NCBI RefSeq assembly: GCF_007565055.1
Contig: NC_044566.1
Coordinates: 58,201,332-58,265,331, forward strand
Origin: Rhinopithecus roxellana
Lineage: Eukaryota; Chordata; Mammalia; Primates; Cercopithecidae
Direction of reading: 5' to 3'
DNA length: 64,000 nucleotides
Position 1 is the stretch's first letter; every line of letters begins with the position of its first letter. Below, in pieces: positions 43,050 through 55,355 of this stretch. The translations under genes were made by a program, and so were the position numbers. The notes beneath the pieces are model-generated. The model was not told where the DNA came from. It saw nothing but the letters and a program-made list of their open reading frames with translations, and made no database searches.

Positions 43050-46000
43050 ATCACATCAGGGTAAATAGGGTATTCATCACCTCAAGCATTTATCCTTTGT
43101 GTTTAAAACTATTCAATTATACTCCTCTTGCTATTTTAAAAAGTGCAATTAAATTATTTTTTACTGTAGTCACCCTGTTATGCCAGCAAACATTAGATCC
43201 CATTTATTTTATGTTTTTGTACCCCTTAACCACCCTCCCTTTCCTCGCAGCCCACTCACCCTTCCCAGCCTCTGGTAGTTATCCTCCTACTCTCTATCTC
43301 TGTGAATTCAATTGTTTTAATTTTTAGCTCCCACAGATAAGTGAGAACATGCAATGTCTGTCCTTCTGTGCCTTATTTCACTTAACATAATGATTTCCAT
43401 TTCCAACCATGTTGTTGCAAACGACAGCCTCCCATTCTTTTTATGGCCGAATAGCACTCCATTGTATATATGTATCACATTTTCTTTATTCATTCATCTG
43501 TTGATGAACACTTCGGATGCTTACAAATCTTGGCTATTGTGAATAGTCCTTGATATCTGATTTCCTTTCTTTCAGGTTTATACCTAGCAGAGGGATTGCT
43601 GGATCATATGGTACCTCTATTTTTAGCTTTTTGAGGACCCCCTAAACTGTTCCTCAAGGTGACTGTAGTAATTTACATTACCACCAACAGTATCCAAGCG
43701 TTCCCCTTTCTCCACATCCTTGCCAGTATTTGTTATTGTCTGTCTTTTGGATAAATGCCATTTTAACTGGGGTGAGGTGATATCTCACTGTAGTTTCAAT
43801 TGCAATTCTATGATGATCAATGATGTTGAGCATCTTTTCGTATACCTATTGCTGTTTGTATGGCTTCTTTGAGCAATGCCTATTCAAGTATTTGCCCATG
43901 TTTTAATCAGATTATTAGATTTTTTTCCTGTAGAGTTGTTGGAGCTCCTTATGTATTCTGGTTATTAATCCTTTGTCTTATAGGTAGTTGCAAATATTTT
44001 TCCCACTCTCTGGGTTGTTTCTTCACTTTGTTGATTGTTTCTTTTGCTATGCAGAAGCTTTTGAACTTGATGTGATCCCATTTGTCCATTTCTGCTTTGT
44101 TTTTGGTTGTTGTTGTTTTGTCTGTGCCTGTCGGGTATTGCCCAAGAAGTCTTTGCCCATTCCAATGTCCTGGAGAGTTTCCACAATGTTTTCTTGTGGT
44201 AGTATCATAGTTTAAGGTCTTAGATTTAAGTATTTAATCCAATTTTGATTTGACTTTTGTGTAAGGTGAGAGATGGCTATCTAGTTTCCTTCTTCTGCAT
44301 ATGGATATCCAGTTTTCCCAACACCATTTATTGTAGAGACTGTCCTTTCCCCAATGTATGTTCTTAGAATCTTTGTCAAAGATAAGTTCACTGTAGATGT
44401 ATGAGTTTATTTATGTGCTCTCTATTCTGTTCTACTGGTCTATGTATCTGTTTTTATGCCAGTACCATGTTATTATGGTTACTATAGCTCTGTAGTATAA
44501 TTTCAAGTCAGGTAATGTGATTCCTCCAGTTTTGTTCTTCCTGCTTAGGACAGCTTTGGCTATTCTGAGTCTTTTGTAGTTCCATATAAATTTTAGGATT
44601 TTGTTTTTGTGAAGAATGTCATTGGCATTTTGATAGGAATTGTATTAAACCTATGGATTGCTTTGGGTAGTATGGACATTTTAACAATTTCGATTCTTCC
44701 AATCCATGAACATGGAATGTTTTTCCATTTTTGTCTTTCCTCTTTGATTTCTTGCATCAGTGTTATATGGTTTTCACTGTGCAGATATTTCACTTCTTTT
44801 GTAAGTTAATTTCCAAGTATTTTATTTTATTTGCAGCTATGATAAATGGAGTTACTGTCTTAATTTCTTTTTCAGATTTTTCACTGTTAGCATATAAAAA
44901 TGCTACTAACTTTCATATGTTGAAACTTCACGAATTGTCAGTTCTAATAGTTTTGGGTTTTTTGGTGGAGTCTTTCAGTTTTTCCATATATGAGATCATA
45001 TCATCTGCAAACAAGGATAATTTGAATTCCTTCTTTCCAATTTGGATGCCCTTTATTTTTTTCTCTTGTCTGATTGCTCTAGCTGGAGCTTCCAATTCCA
45101 TATGGAATAATTATGGTGACAGACGGCATCTTTGTTGTGTTCCAGATCTTAGAGAAAAGGCCTTCAGTTGTCCCCCATTCAGTTGATGCTAGCTGTGTGT
45201 CATAGGACACACAAAAGTTGTATAGGACTTTTGTTATGTTAGGTATGTTCCCTCAATATCAGTTTTTCAGGGCCTTTATCATGAAGGGATGTTGAACTTT
45301 ATCAAATGCTTTTTCAGCATTAATTGAAATGGTCATATGGTTTTTGTCTTTCATTCTGTTAATATGATGTATTATATTGATTGATTTGCATAAGTTGCAA
45401 CTTTCTTGCATCCCTGGGATAAATCCCACTTGGTCTGATGAATGATCTTTTTAATGTGTTGTTGAATTCAGTCTGCTAGTATTCTTCAGAGAATTGTTAC
45501 ATCAATATTCATCCATGATATTGGCCTGTAGTTCTTATTTATTCATGTGTGTTTGTCTGGTTTTGGTATCAGGGTGATAGAGGCCTCGTAGAATAACTTT
45601 GGAAGTATTCCCTCTTCCACCACTTTTAGGAATAGTTTCAATAGAATTGGTATTTGTTCTCTTTAAATGTTTGGTCATTTAAAGTCAGTGCATAGGCTTT
45701 TTTGTTTTTGTTTTTTTTCATTACTGGAAGTCTTTTGATTGGAATTTAGATCTTGTTACTTGTTATTGGTCTGTTCATGTTTTGAATTTCTTCCTGGTTT
45801 AATCTTGGTATGTGTCTAGGAATTTGTTGATTTCTTCTAGATCTTCAAATTATTGGCAGATAGTAGCCATAGTAGCCCCTAATGATCCTGTGAATTTCTG
45901 TGGTATCTGTTGTAATGTTCCCTTTTTGCCTAGGATTTTATTTACTTGAATCTTCTTTCTCTTTTTCTGAGTTAGTCTGGCTAAAGGTTTGTCAGTTTTA

Positions 46001-46170
46001 TTTAGTTTTTTCAAAAAAAAAAAACCAAATTTTTAATTGTTCTCTTCATTTCTATTTCACTTATTTCTTCTCTGATCTTTATTATTTATTTTATTCTACT
46101 AATGTTGAGTTTGGTTTGCTCTTGCTTTTCTAGCTCTTTAAGATGCATCATTAGGTTGTTTGGGAGTTTG
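43050..46170 (-). mobile_element. L1MA-type element, 3' UTR and ORF2 (decayed)
   Basis: Reading leftward on the minus strand, this is the ORF2 reverse-transcriptase and C-terminal region plus the 3' UTR. Peptide relics such as KWKNIPCSWIGRIEIVKMS (44593-44793) are recognisable, but stops and frameshifts break the frame everywhere. The 5' third of ORF2 (endonuclease) is absent because the sequence jumps to ORF1 near 46170. Confidence 0.88.
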
Positions 46171-48760
46171 ATGATTAAATGCTTTGAGATACTCTTATTT
46201 GGGTTAAATTTGCTTGATGTTCTGTAACCTTCTTGTACTTGGATCTTCATATTGTTCTTTAGGTTTAAGAAGTTCTCTGTTATTATTCCTTTGAATAAAC
46301 TTTCTACCCCTATCTCTTTCTCTACCTCCTGTTTCAGGGTGATAACTCTTAGGTTTTCCCTTTGAGGTTATTTTCTTGATCCTATCGGTGTGCTTCATTG
46401 TTTTTTATTCTTTTTATCTTTGGTTTCCTGACTGTGTATTTCAAAATAAACTGTCTTCACACTAATTCTTCTGTTTGATCAATTCTGTTATTGAAAGACT
46501 CTGATGTCTTCAATATGTCAATTGCATTTTTCAGTTCCAGAATTTTTGCTTGATTCTTTTTAATTATTTCCATGCCTTTGTCACATTTATCTCGTAGAAT
46601 TATGAACTTTTTATCTGTGTTATCTTGAATTTCCTTGAGTTTCCTCAAAACAGCTATTTTGAATTCCCTGTTTGAAAGTTCACATACCTCTGTTTCTTCA
46701 GGATTGGTCCCTGCTGCCTTATTTCATTCATTTTGTGAGGTCATGTTTTCTTGAACGGCCTTGATACTTGTGCATGTTCTTTTGTGTCTAGGCATTGAAG
46801 ACTTAGGTACTTATCATAGTCTTCACAGTCTAGGCTTGTTTGTACCTGCCCTTCTTAGGAAGGTTTTCCAGGTCTTTGAAAAGAATTGGGTGTGGTGATC
46901 TAAGCTGCATCTGCATTAGGGGGCACCTCAAGCCCAGTAACCTGTGGTTCGTGCAGACTTGTAGAGATACTGCCTTAAGGTCTTAGACATAATCTGGGAG
47001 AATTCTTTAGATTATTATGCAGAGAATCCTGTTCTCTTTCCTTACTTTATCCCACAAAAATGGAGTCCCTCTCCACGTTCTGAGCCACCTGGAGCTTTGG
47101 GATAAGAAATATAAGCACCCCTGTGGATACAACCACTATGACTGCACTGAGTCAGACCTGAAGCCAGCACAACACTGGGTCTCACCCAAGGCCTACTGTA
47201 ACCACTCCCTGGCTATCACCTGTGTTTGCTCGAGGCTCTGGGGTTCCACAATCAGCATATAGTGAAGCCTGACAATCCTGTGTCCTTCTTTTCAGGTGGC
47301 AAGTTCCCCCAGGCTCTGGGCATGTCCTGAGGTGCCATCCAAGAGCCAGGGACCAGAGACTAAAACCTTAGAAATTTACCTGGTGTTCTATTGTACTGTG
47401 GCTAAGCTGGCACACAAACCCCAAGATGTGGTCCTTCTCACTCTTTCATCCCCTTTCCAAAGCTAGAGGAGCCTCACTCCATGGCTGCTGCCCACGACAG
47501 GCACATAGAGTGCTTGCCAAGCAACCTCCATTGTTCCCTTAAGACTCAAGGGATCTTAAATCAGATTGGGATGAAAGCTTGCTGGCCTGGGACAAACCTT
47601 TCAAGGTAATGGGCTCCCCTTTGGTCCAGGACATGTCCAGAAATGTTATCCAAGAACTAAGGCCTGGAATCAGGGACTCCAAGGGCCTGCTTGGTGCTGC
47701 AACTCTCTGTGGTACAGCTGGTTCCCAAGGTGCAAGACAAAGGGCCTTTTCTTTTTGCTCTGCTTTTCCCAAGCAAAAGGAATCCCTCCCTGTACTCAAC
47801 ATAGCTGTGAATGTGCTGTTTCTCACCTGAAGCCAGCAAGTCTCCCTCAAGGCCCATGACATACTACCTGTGTATTAGACTCACCCAAGGCTCATGAGGT
47901 GCTACCTGTGTATTATTGCTGCTTATTCAGGGACCAAAGGCTCTTCAGTGCCAGTGATGAATCCTTCAAGGCAGTGGGTTCCCTTCTGACCCAGGGTACA
48001 TCTAGAAATGTCCTCCAGGAGATGGAGACTAGAAATGGGGCCTCACAATGCTGACCAGTGCCTTATCCTGCTGTGACCGAGCGAGTATCCAAGATGTAAG
48101 ACCACATCCTCCTCATTCTTACCTCTCCCCTGCTCAAGTGGAAGGAAAAAGTCTCTTTTGGAGCCCCAAGCTCCAAAAGAAGTTGCATGCCCCTCTAGTG
48201 CACTGGCTCTGAGATCAGTTCAGCACTAGGACCTACCCAGGAGTTACAGTCCTTAAGATCCAGATTTCCTTTCAAACTTACAGCCCCAGATCACTCCAAT
48301 CTGAGGTGGCCAGGGTTATAGAAACTGGAGTTCTGACCACTGGGATAGGCAATTATCTTTTGGATAGGGCTGGTTTAGATACTCCTTCTGTGGGTGGGTA
48401 TCTGGTGAGTTTGGTCCGGTTTTACATACTGCAGCACTGAGTCCAATGCAATGTCTCACAATTACTGCACTCTTCCTCTCATAAGCACATAGATTCTTTC
48501 TCTGTGACAAGCAGCTGCTGCCAGGAAATGGGAGAGGAATGGCATCAGCAACTTAAGACTGTTTTGCCTATCTCTTCAGTGCCTCTTTCAGCACTATTAA
48601 AGTTTAAACTAGGTACTGTTAAAACCAGGTACTGTGAATGCTTACCTGACTTTTGGGCCCTATGAAGGTGCTTTTTTAAAATGTAGATAGTTGTTAAATT
48701 GGTGTCCTTGCAGGAGGGATGATTGGTGGAGCATTCTATTCTGCCATCTTGCTCTGCTTC
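46171..48760 (-). mobile_element. L1MA-type element, ORF1 5' part and long 5' UTR
   Basis: Relics of the ORF1 N-terminal coiled coil lie at 46204-46398 and 46457-46648. A roughly 2-kb leader follows up to 48760, where the minus strand begins with AGAGCAAGATGGCAGAATAG, the L1 5' start. Blocks such as GGGGGCACCTCAAGCCCAGTAA occur in old L1 leaders, and the leader contains repeated CAAGG / CCAGG-type motifs. The element has both ends but lacks about 2 kb in the middle. Confidence 0.8.
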
Positions 48761-49500
48761 TGAGCCCTCCATGTCTTTGTCATTTTAAATTCATTTGATA
48801 ATACCTTGATTTTTGACTCTAAAATGATCATGATTTAAAAGAATAACGAGGAACTCAAATTTATCTTTTCTTCCATTTCTTCATTCAAAATATGCTCACT
48901 GATTTTGAGGAGGAGAAAGATATTATAATTTTGGTTTGGCTTGTAGTGGTTATGCTTCACCAACTAAGCATGAGATGGAAGTTCAAGAAACATCATTGGA
49001 GGAAGGGGAACTCACCTCATTAATAAAAGCAATTAGTGCATCCCCAGCTGGGTAGCCAGCTAGCCCAGGGTGTTCTCGGTGCACTCTAGGCATCTTAGTG
49101 CTGTCTGTTAGCTGGACAAGCTAGTCTTGGCAGGAATCTAAATTTTGTCATTGGTTTTAATTGTCCTGTTCACTTTTCAAACTCCCAATTTCCAGCCAGT
49201 TATGCTTAAGGGAAGAGTGGATTCTTTGGAGAGAACTTCCACTGTGTCCAACCCTCTGACGCAGCCAAAAAAAAAAAAAAAAAAAAACTAAAAACAAAGT
49301 AGTACACTTAATTTCTCTAAATATTAGAGTGAAAACTTCCATGCCCAGTGACTTACTTTGAGTAAATTATGCTTGTTTGAAAGTCAACAGTGAAACAATA
49401 GTAAAACATTGATGTCTTTTGCTATATCCTTTAAAACGAAAGTCCTAGAATAGCAATCCCATTGTAGGCAGAAAGATGTGGAGGTTCTCCATGAGATTAA
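48761..49500. other. Unassigned sequence with an A-run
   Basis: A run of about 22 As lies at 49267-49288. The last 60 bases before 49500 may be a short L1 scrap. No gene was recognised. Confidence 0.4.
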
Positions 49501-49502
49501 GG

Positions 49503-50375
49503 GAGTAAGGTGATATCTCACTGTGGTTTTGATTTGCATATCTCTGATCAATTAGTGACGTTGCACATTTTTTCATATGCTTGTTGGCCATTTGTATATC
49601 TTCTTTTGAGAATTGTCTATTCATGTTCTTAGCCCGTTTTTTGATAGGATTTTTTTTTTCTTGTTTGATAGGATTGTTTTTTTCATGATTTGTTTAAGTT
49701 CCTTGTAGATTCTGGATATTAGTCTTTTGTCAGAGGCATAGTTGGTGAAGATTTTCTCCAAGTCTGTGGGTTGTCTGTTTACTCTGCTTAGTATTTCTTT
49801 TGCTGTGCAGAAGCTTTTTAGTTTAATTAGGTCCAATCAGTTTGTCCTTATTTTCATTGCATTTGCTTTTGGGTTCCTAGTCATGAACTCTTTGCCTAAG
49901 CCAATGTCTAGAAGAGTTTTCCCAAAGTTATCCTCTAGAAATTTTATGGTCTCAGGTCTTAGATTTAAGTCTTTGACATCTTGAGTTGATTTTTGTATAA
50001 GGTGAGAGATGGGAATCCAGCTGCATTCTTCTACATGTGGCTTGCCAATTGTCCCAGCACCATTTGTTGAACAGGATATTCTTTCTCCACCTTATGTTTT
50101 TGTTTGCTTTGTCGAAGATCAGTTAGCTGTAAGTATTTGGCTATATTTTTGGGTTTCTATTCTGTTCCATTGGTCTATTTGCCTATTTTTATACCAGTAT
50201 CATGCTGTTTTGGTAACTATAGGCTTGTAGTATGGTTTGAAGTCAGGTAATGTGATGCCTCTAGATTTGTTCTTTTTGCTTAGTCTTGCTTTGGCGATGT
50301 GGGGTCTTTCTGGTTCTATATGAATTTTAGGCTTGTTTTTTCTAGTTCTGTGAAGAATGATGATATTTTCAGGGT
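49503..50375 (-). mobile_element. L1 ORF2 C-terminal fragment, minus orientation
   Basis: The reverse complement of L1 ORF2 is visible: GGTGATATCTCACTGTGG, GTAGATTCTGGATATTAGTC, CTTTTGCTGTGCAGAAGCTT, CAGCACCATTTGTTGAACAG and GTAGTATGGTTTGAAGTCAG. Both ends are abrupt, with no 3' UTR on the left. At its right end it meets L1 sequence of the opposite orientation. Confidence 0.85.
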
Positions 50376-50384
50376 TGAAGTAGA

Positions 50385-52066
50385 AGGTTGATTATTAAAT
50401 TACTCAAGGAGATAACAGAGAAAGGTGAAAACCAACTTAAATAATTTTTTTTTTAAAAATACAGGATACAGCTGAAAAATGCTCCAGAGAAATTAATGTC
50501 ATAAAAATAAAACAATCACAATTTTTGGAAATGAACAACACACTTAGAGAAATACAAAATGCACTGGAAAGTTTCAGCCATAGAATGAAACAAGTAGAAG
50601 AAAGAATTTCTGAGCTCAAAGATGAGGCATTCAAATTAACACAATCTGACAAAGGTAAAGAAAAAAGAATGAATGAAGCCTCCAAGAAATTTGGCGTCGT
50701 GTTAAACAGCCATACCTAAGACTAATTGATGTTCTGGAGGGAGAAGATAAATCTGAAAATTTGGAAAACATATTTGAGGGAAGAGTCAAGGAAAACTTCC
50801 CTGGGCTTGCTGGAGAGCTAAACATCCAAATATAAGAAGCTCAAAGACCTCTTGAGCAATCCATCACAAAAAAGATCATCCCCCAGGCACATAGTCATCA
50901 GGTTATCTAAAGTCAAAAGGAAGGAGATAATCTTAAGAGCTGTGAGGCAAAGGCATCAGGTAACCTATAAAAGAAAACCTCTTAAATTAACAGCAGATTT
51001 CTCAGCAGAAACCCTACAAGGAAGAAGGGATTGGGGCTCTATCTTTAGTCTCCTCAAACAAAATAATTGCCAGCTCAAAATTTTATATCCAGCAAAACGA
51101 AGCTTCATAAAGCAAGAAAAGACTAAGTCTTTTTCAGACAAATAAATGCTGAAAGAATTTGCCACTACCAAGTCAGCACGACAAGAAATGCTAAAAGGAG
51201 CTCTAAATCTCGAAACAAAACCTCAACATACACACAAATAGGACCTCCCTAAAACATAAATCTCACAAAGCCTTTAAAATGGTAACACAAAGTTTTAAAA
51301 AACAAGGTAGTCAGGCAATAATGAGCATGATGAATAAAACAGTACCTCATGCCTCAATACTAATGTTGAATGTAAATGGCCTAAATGCTCCACTTAAAAG
51401 TTACAGAATGGCAGAATGGATAAAAAATCCACCAATCAAGTATCTGCTGTCTTCAAGAGACTCACCTAATGCATAAGGACTCACATAAACTTAAGGTAAA
51501 GAAGTAGAAAATGATATTCCATGCAAATGAAAACCAAAAGTGATTAGGAATAGCTATTATTGTATCAGACAAAACAGACTTTAAGGCAACAATAATTTAA
51601 AAAATACAAAGAGGGACATTATATAATGATAAAAGGAAAAATCCAATAGGAAAATATCACAATCCTAAACATATATATATATATATATATATATATAAAT
51701 TTATAAAACAATTATTACTAGACCTAAGAAATGAGAGAGCTGGCAACACAATAATAGTGGGGGACTTCAATATTCCACTGACAGCACTAGACAGGTCATC
51801 AAGACAGAAATTCATCAAAGAAACAATGATCTTGAACTATACCCTAGAACAAATGGATTTAACAGATATTTAAAGGACATTCTACCCAACAGCTGGAAAA
51901 TATACATTTTTTCAACAACACATGGAACTTTCACCAAGATAGACCACATGATAGATCACAAAACAAGTGTTAAAAATTTAAGAAAATTGAAATTATATCA
52001 AGTACCCTCTCAGACAACAGTGGAATAAAATTGGAAATCAACTCCAAAAGGAACTCTCAAAACAGT
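50385..52066 (+). mobile_element. L1 ORF1 to ORF2 N-terminal fragment, plus orientation
   Basis: It runs from the ORF1 coiled coil (50525-50719) through the ORF1 RNA-binding part (50852-51145; LTADFSAETLQGRRDWGSIF is recognisable) and the ORF2 start (51357-51470, LMLNVNGLNAPLK). It stops within the end of the endonuclease domain near 52066. Stops and frameshifts are frequent. An (AT)n microsatellite sits at about 51670-51697. Confidence 0.85.
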
Positions 52067-52920
52067 AATTCTTAACTCTAGGAGTTTTCTATCTTTGGAA
52101 TTTTTAGTTGGATTTCATAGGGAATTATATCCCAATCCTGTCATTTCTACAAAGATACTTACTTGCCACCTGATCGTATTTGTATTCTTAAATAAATAAC
52201 AGAGGTCATTAGAAATTCATGGGCAAACTGTACCTTAAATTTGCTCCCCTGTGGATATAACTTTAGAAATTAATGAGCTCTGCTGATACATTTTCCTGGT
52301 GAATTAATGAAAGATTATGTAATTCTATTGAGGTAGATCAGGAATTTTAAGTTTTAACCTAATAGGACATATGTCCTGACCTGGGCACTGAAGTCTCAAA
52401 AGTTCCTTTTGGAGTTTCTTAGAATAACATGCCACTTAAATTTGAAACAGGAGTTGATGAGAAGGGTGATGGGATCTCACTAGGAAAATGAAAATTAGAG
52501 AACAATGCTCAAATTAGGGATAGGGACTGAAAATGTCTCCACTGCCTGCTGCAGAGTGGGTGCAGTAGGAGATTTGGGAAAAGTTTCTGGTTTTTGTTCA
52601 TTTGTATCTGAGGAAGTGAGTCTACATGAAAGGTTCTCATGCAGTGTGATTATAAGAAATATTCTGAATTGTGAGGATGGTGGAAATCTCTGCAAGAAGG
52701 AAATCTCTATGAGTGAACTCCTAGGTGAACTGAATGTTTCACTTAATTGCATCTCATTTTAGTGGAAAGGAGCAATTTTCCAGAAGATTCCTAAGGCTCT
52801 TCTGCTTACATGTAGATTGTTGGTGTAGCTGTCAGTGCTTTGGAGACTAAGAAACACCAAGAGCTAGCAACCAGGCTACCTCGCTGGCACAATGTAGATC
52901 AAAACTCCAAAGTCTTGTGT
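52067..52920. other. Unassigned sequence
   Basis: No repeat family or gene was recognised. Confidence 0.4.
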
Positions 52921-52924
52921 GTTA

Positions 52925-53110
52925 TTCATCTCTTAGTGTGTTGAACATCTATGCCACCGGGTATGTTACTTCATTTAATCATCATGACAAACCCAGGTGT
53001 TACTATTATTCTCATCAATGATATGGAAACTGAATCTCTCAGAGGATAAATATCTTATCCCAGGTTGGACATCTAGTGTGCAGAGGATCTAGAATTGGAC
53101 TCCAGCAAGT
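52925..53110 (-). repeat. MIR
   Basis: A reverse-complement MIR reads GTTGAACATCTATGCCACC, TTCATTTAATCATCATGACA, GATATGGAAACTGAATCTC and CAGAGGATCTAGAATTGGAC. Confidence 0.7.
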
Positions 53111-54735
53111 CTACTAAAAACAAAAACAGAGAGCATTGAACTGAGATTATATTTATTTATTTGGGAATAAACATAGTTTTTTTTCAACTACCCAATACTG
53201 TAGACAACCAATTGTAAAATCCATAAATGAGTTAACATTTTCTTGAGGCTCAAAATTAGCTCAAAATAATAGCAGCACAATACTAAGTGTTAAAAAAAAG
53301 GGGACAATATTAAAAATCCAAGCTGACTAGAGCTGCTTCTACTTTCAAAGAAGAGAGTGACATAATTCATATCAAATGAGAAATAAATCTTTATATTGTT
53401 CTCTTCTCCACCTCGTATAGATGGTCTATTGTTTAACAGAACACAACACTGAAACTTAAGGGCAAAATACTACGTTGCTGGTAGGATTTAAGAAAGTTCC
53501 ATTGTCTGAATAATAAATGACATGAGTGTATATTTTCACAGGTTTATAAAACAGAGAGGAGAGAACAATCCAACTAATATGGCCACAACTTACAACCCAT
53601 TTAGTGTAAACAATCAAGAAATCTTTTGTAAAGGGAAGACTAACACTGAATTTTTTTTTTTGCATTTCTGTAGCTCAATTCATGTTTGTATCCTAAATCT
53701 TTAATAAAATTGTCAATACACAAAATATCTTGGGTGAGTAATTTTTGAGGGAAATGAGAAAAAGCCTGATTTCCATATCTACATTTCCATAAAGAAGAGA
53801 ATAGACGAAGCTGCAAGAAGTGAGGCATGAGCAAGTTCCAGGACCCTGCAGGAGCAGCAGGTCACAGCCAGAAATGACCAGAAAAATGGAAACCCTCAGG
53901 AGAGGGTTTCACTTAACTCTGGGTCTTTATAGGGCAACCGCGTGTTAACAGGGAAAAAATGGATTTGGACCATCAGTCACTTCCCATTTGACTGATCAAA
54001 CCTATTAATTGTGGGGGATTGTTTATTGGGTCAAATCGATATCCTTGAAAATGTAACCAAGGCAGGAAGAACTATCAGATGGAAGTTTTTGTCAGAAACT
54101 TGAAGAAAGACCTAAAGGAGGGTCAGTCTTAAGCTCTACACTGCAAAGCATGACTCAACCTCTGGAACCCCAGCTGCCCAAACCCATCCTGTAACAACCA
54201 TCACAGTGGCCAGGATTTTCAGGGGAAAGATCAATAAAATGTCCTTCTTAGAAGGAAATGGGAGAGAATAACTAGGAAGAAGAATAGGAAAGGTGCTATT
54301 ACATCCCCTGTGTCAGTTTGTCTGTTTGTCAATCCAACATAGCAAAACAACAACAACAAAAATGCTTAATTTACTTCCCTGCGAGGTTCCACCCCAAATA
54401 AAACTTCTAAATTAGAAGAGTAAACTTCAGATGAAAGATGAAGCAGCTTATATGACAAGAAAATAAATGTTGCCAGTCCAGCTGCTGTTCAGCTTCCAGG
54501 TCATTTCTGTGTCCCCTGAAAACACCACAGGGATGGTGGAAAGGGTGTGAATCACCAAATAGGATTTTGGCATGGCTGGGGATATCTGTTATCCAATCCT
54601 ATGTAGTGCTCCAGATGCTTTGAAATTGGCAATCCTTTGAAAACACAGACTCTTTTACTCATTTGTGTATCCCCAGAACCTGTCTTATGCCAGTAGCTGT
54701 CATATAATAACCCTTCATGATTGTTTTAAAATAAC
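53111..54735. other. Unassigned sequence
   Basis: No element or gene was recognised. Short A-rich and CAA-type runs occur near 54345. Confidence 0.4.
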
Positions 54736-54739
54736 AGTA

Positions 54740-55355
54740 AGCATACATTAAGACAGATTATTATGTGGTGCTAAGTACTTGATATGGTTTGGCTCTGTGT
54801 CCCCACCCAAATCTCATGTCCAGTTGTAATCCCCAGTGTTGGAGGAGGGGCCTGGCGGGAGATGATTGATTCATGGTGGTGGTTTCTAATGGTTTAGCAC
54901 CATCCCTGTAGTGCTGTCTTATAATAGAGTTCTCATGAGATCTGGTTGTTTGAAAGTGTGTAGCACTTCCCCATTCACTCTTTCTCTCCTGCCAGCTATG
55001 TGAAGATGTGACTGCTTTCCCCTTGCCTTCCACCATGATTTTAAGTTTCTTGCGGCTTCCCCAGAAGCAGAAGTCGGTACAACCTGTAGAACTATAAGAC
55101 AATTAAACCTGTTTTCTTTATGAATTACCTAGTCTCAGGTGTGTCTTTGTAGCAGTGTGAGAATGCACTGATACAGTACTTTAAGTAGAATTATGTGACT
55201 TAATTCTCACAAAAGTGTTGTGATGCAGACTGTCTAATCTCCATTTGATAGATGATAAAAAAGAGGCTTAAAGAAATTAAGGGTATTTGCCCAAGGTCAC
55301 AGAACTTTTAAATGGTGAAGTCTGAATATGAACTCAGTCAGGCACTTTGACCTTC
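54740..55355 (-). repeat. MIR interrupted by an MST LTR
   Basis: A reverse-complement MIR starts with ATTATGTGGTGCTAAGTACT (ending 54779). It resumes after the LTR at 55176 with GTACTTTAAGTAGAATTATG, TTAATTCTCACAAAAGTG, ATTTGATAGATGATAAAAAAG and GCCCAAGGTCACAGAAC. Confidence 0.75.
54780..55175 (+). mobile_element. Solo MST-type MaLR LTR with perfect 5-bp duplication
   Basis: This 396-bp LTR begins TGATATGGTTTGGCTCTG and ends GCACTGATACA. It has CCCCACCCAAATCTCATG, CTCATGAGATCTGG and CAATTAAACCTGTTTTCTTTA. GTACT flanks it on both sides (54775-54779 and 55176-55180). It has no internal region. Confidence 0.94.
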
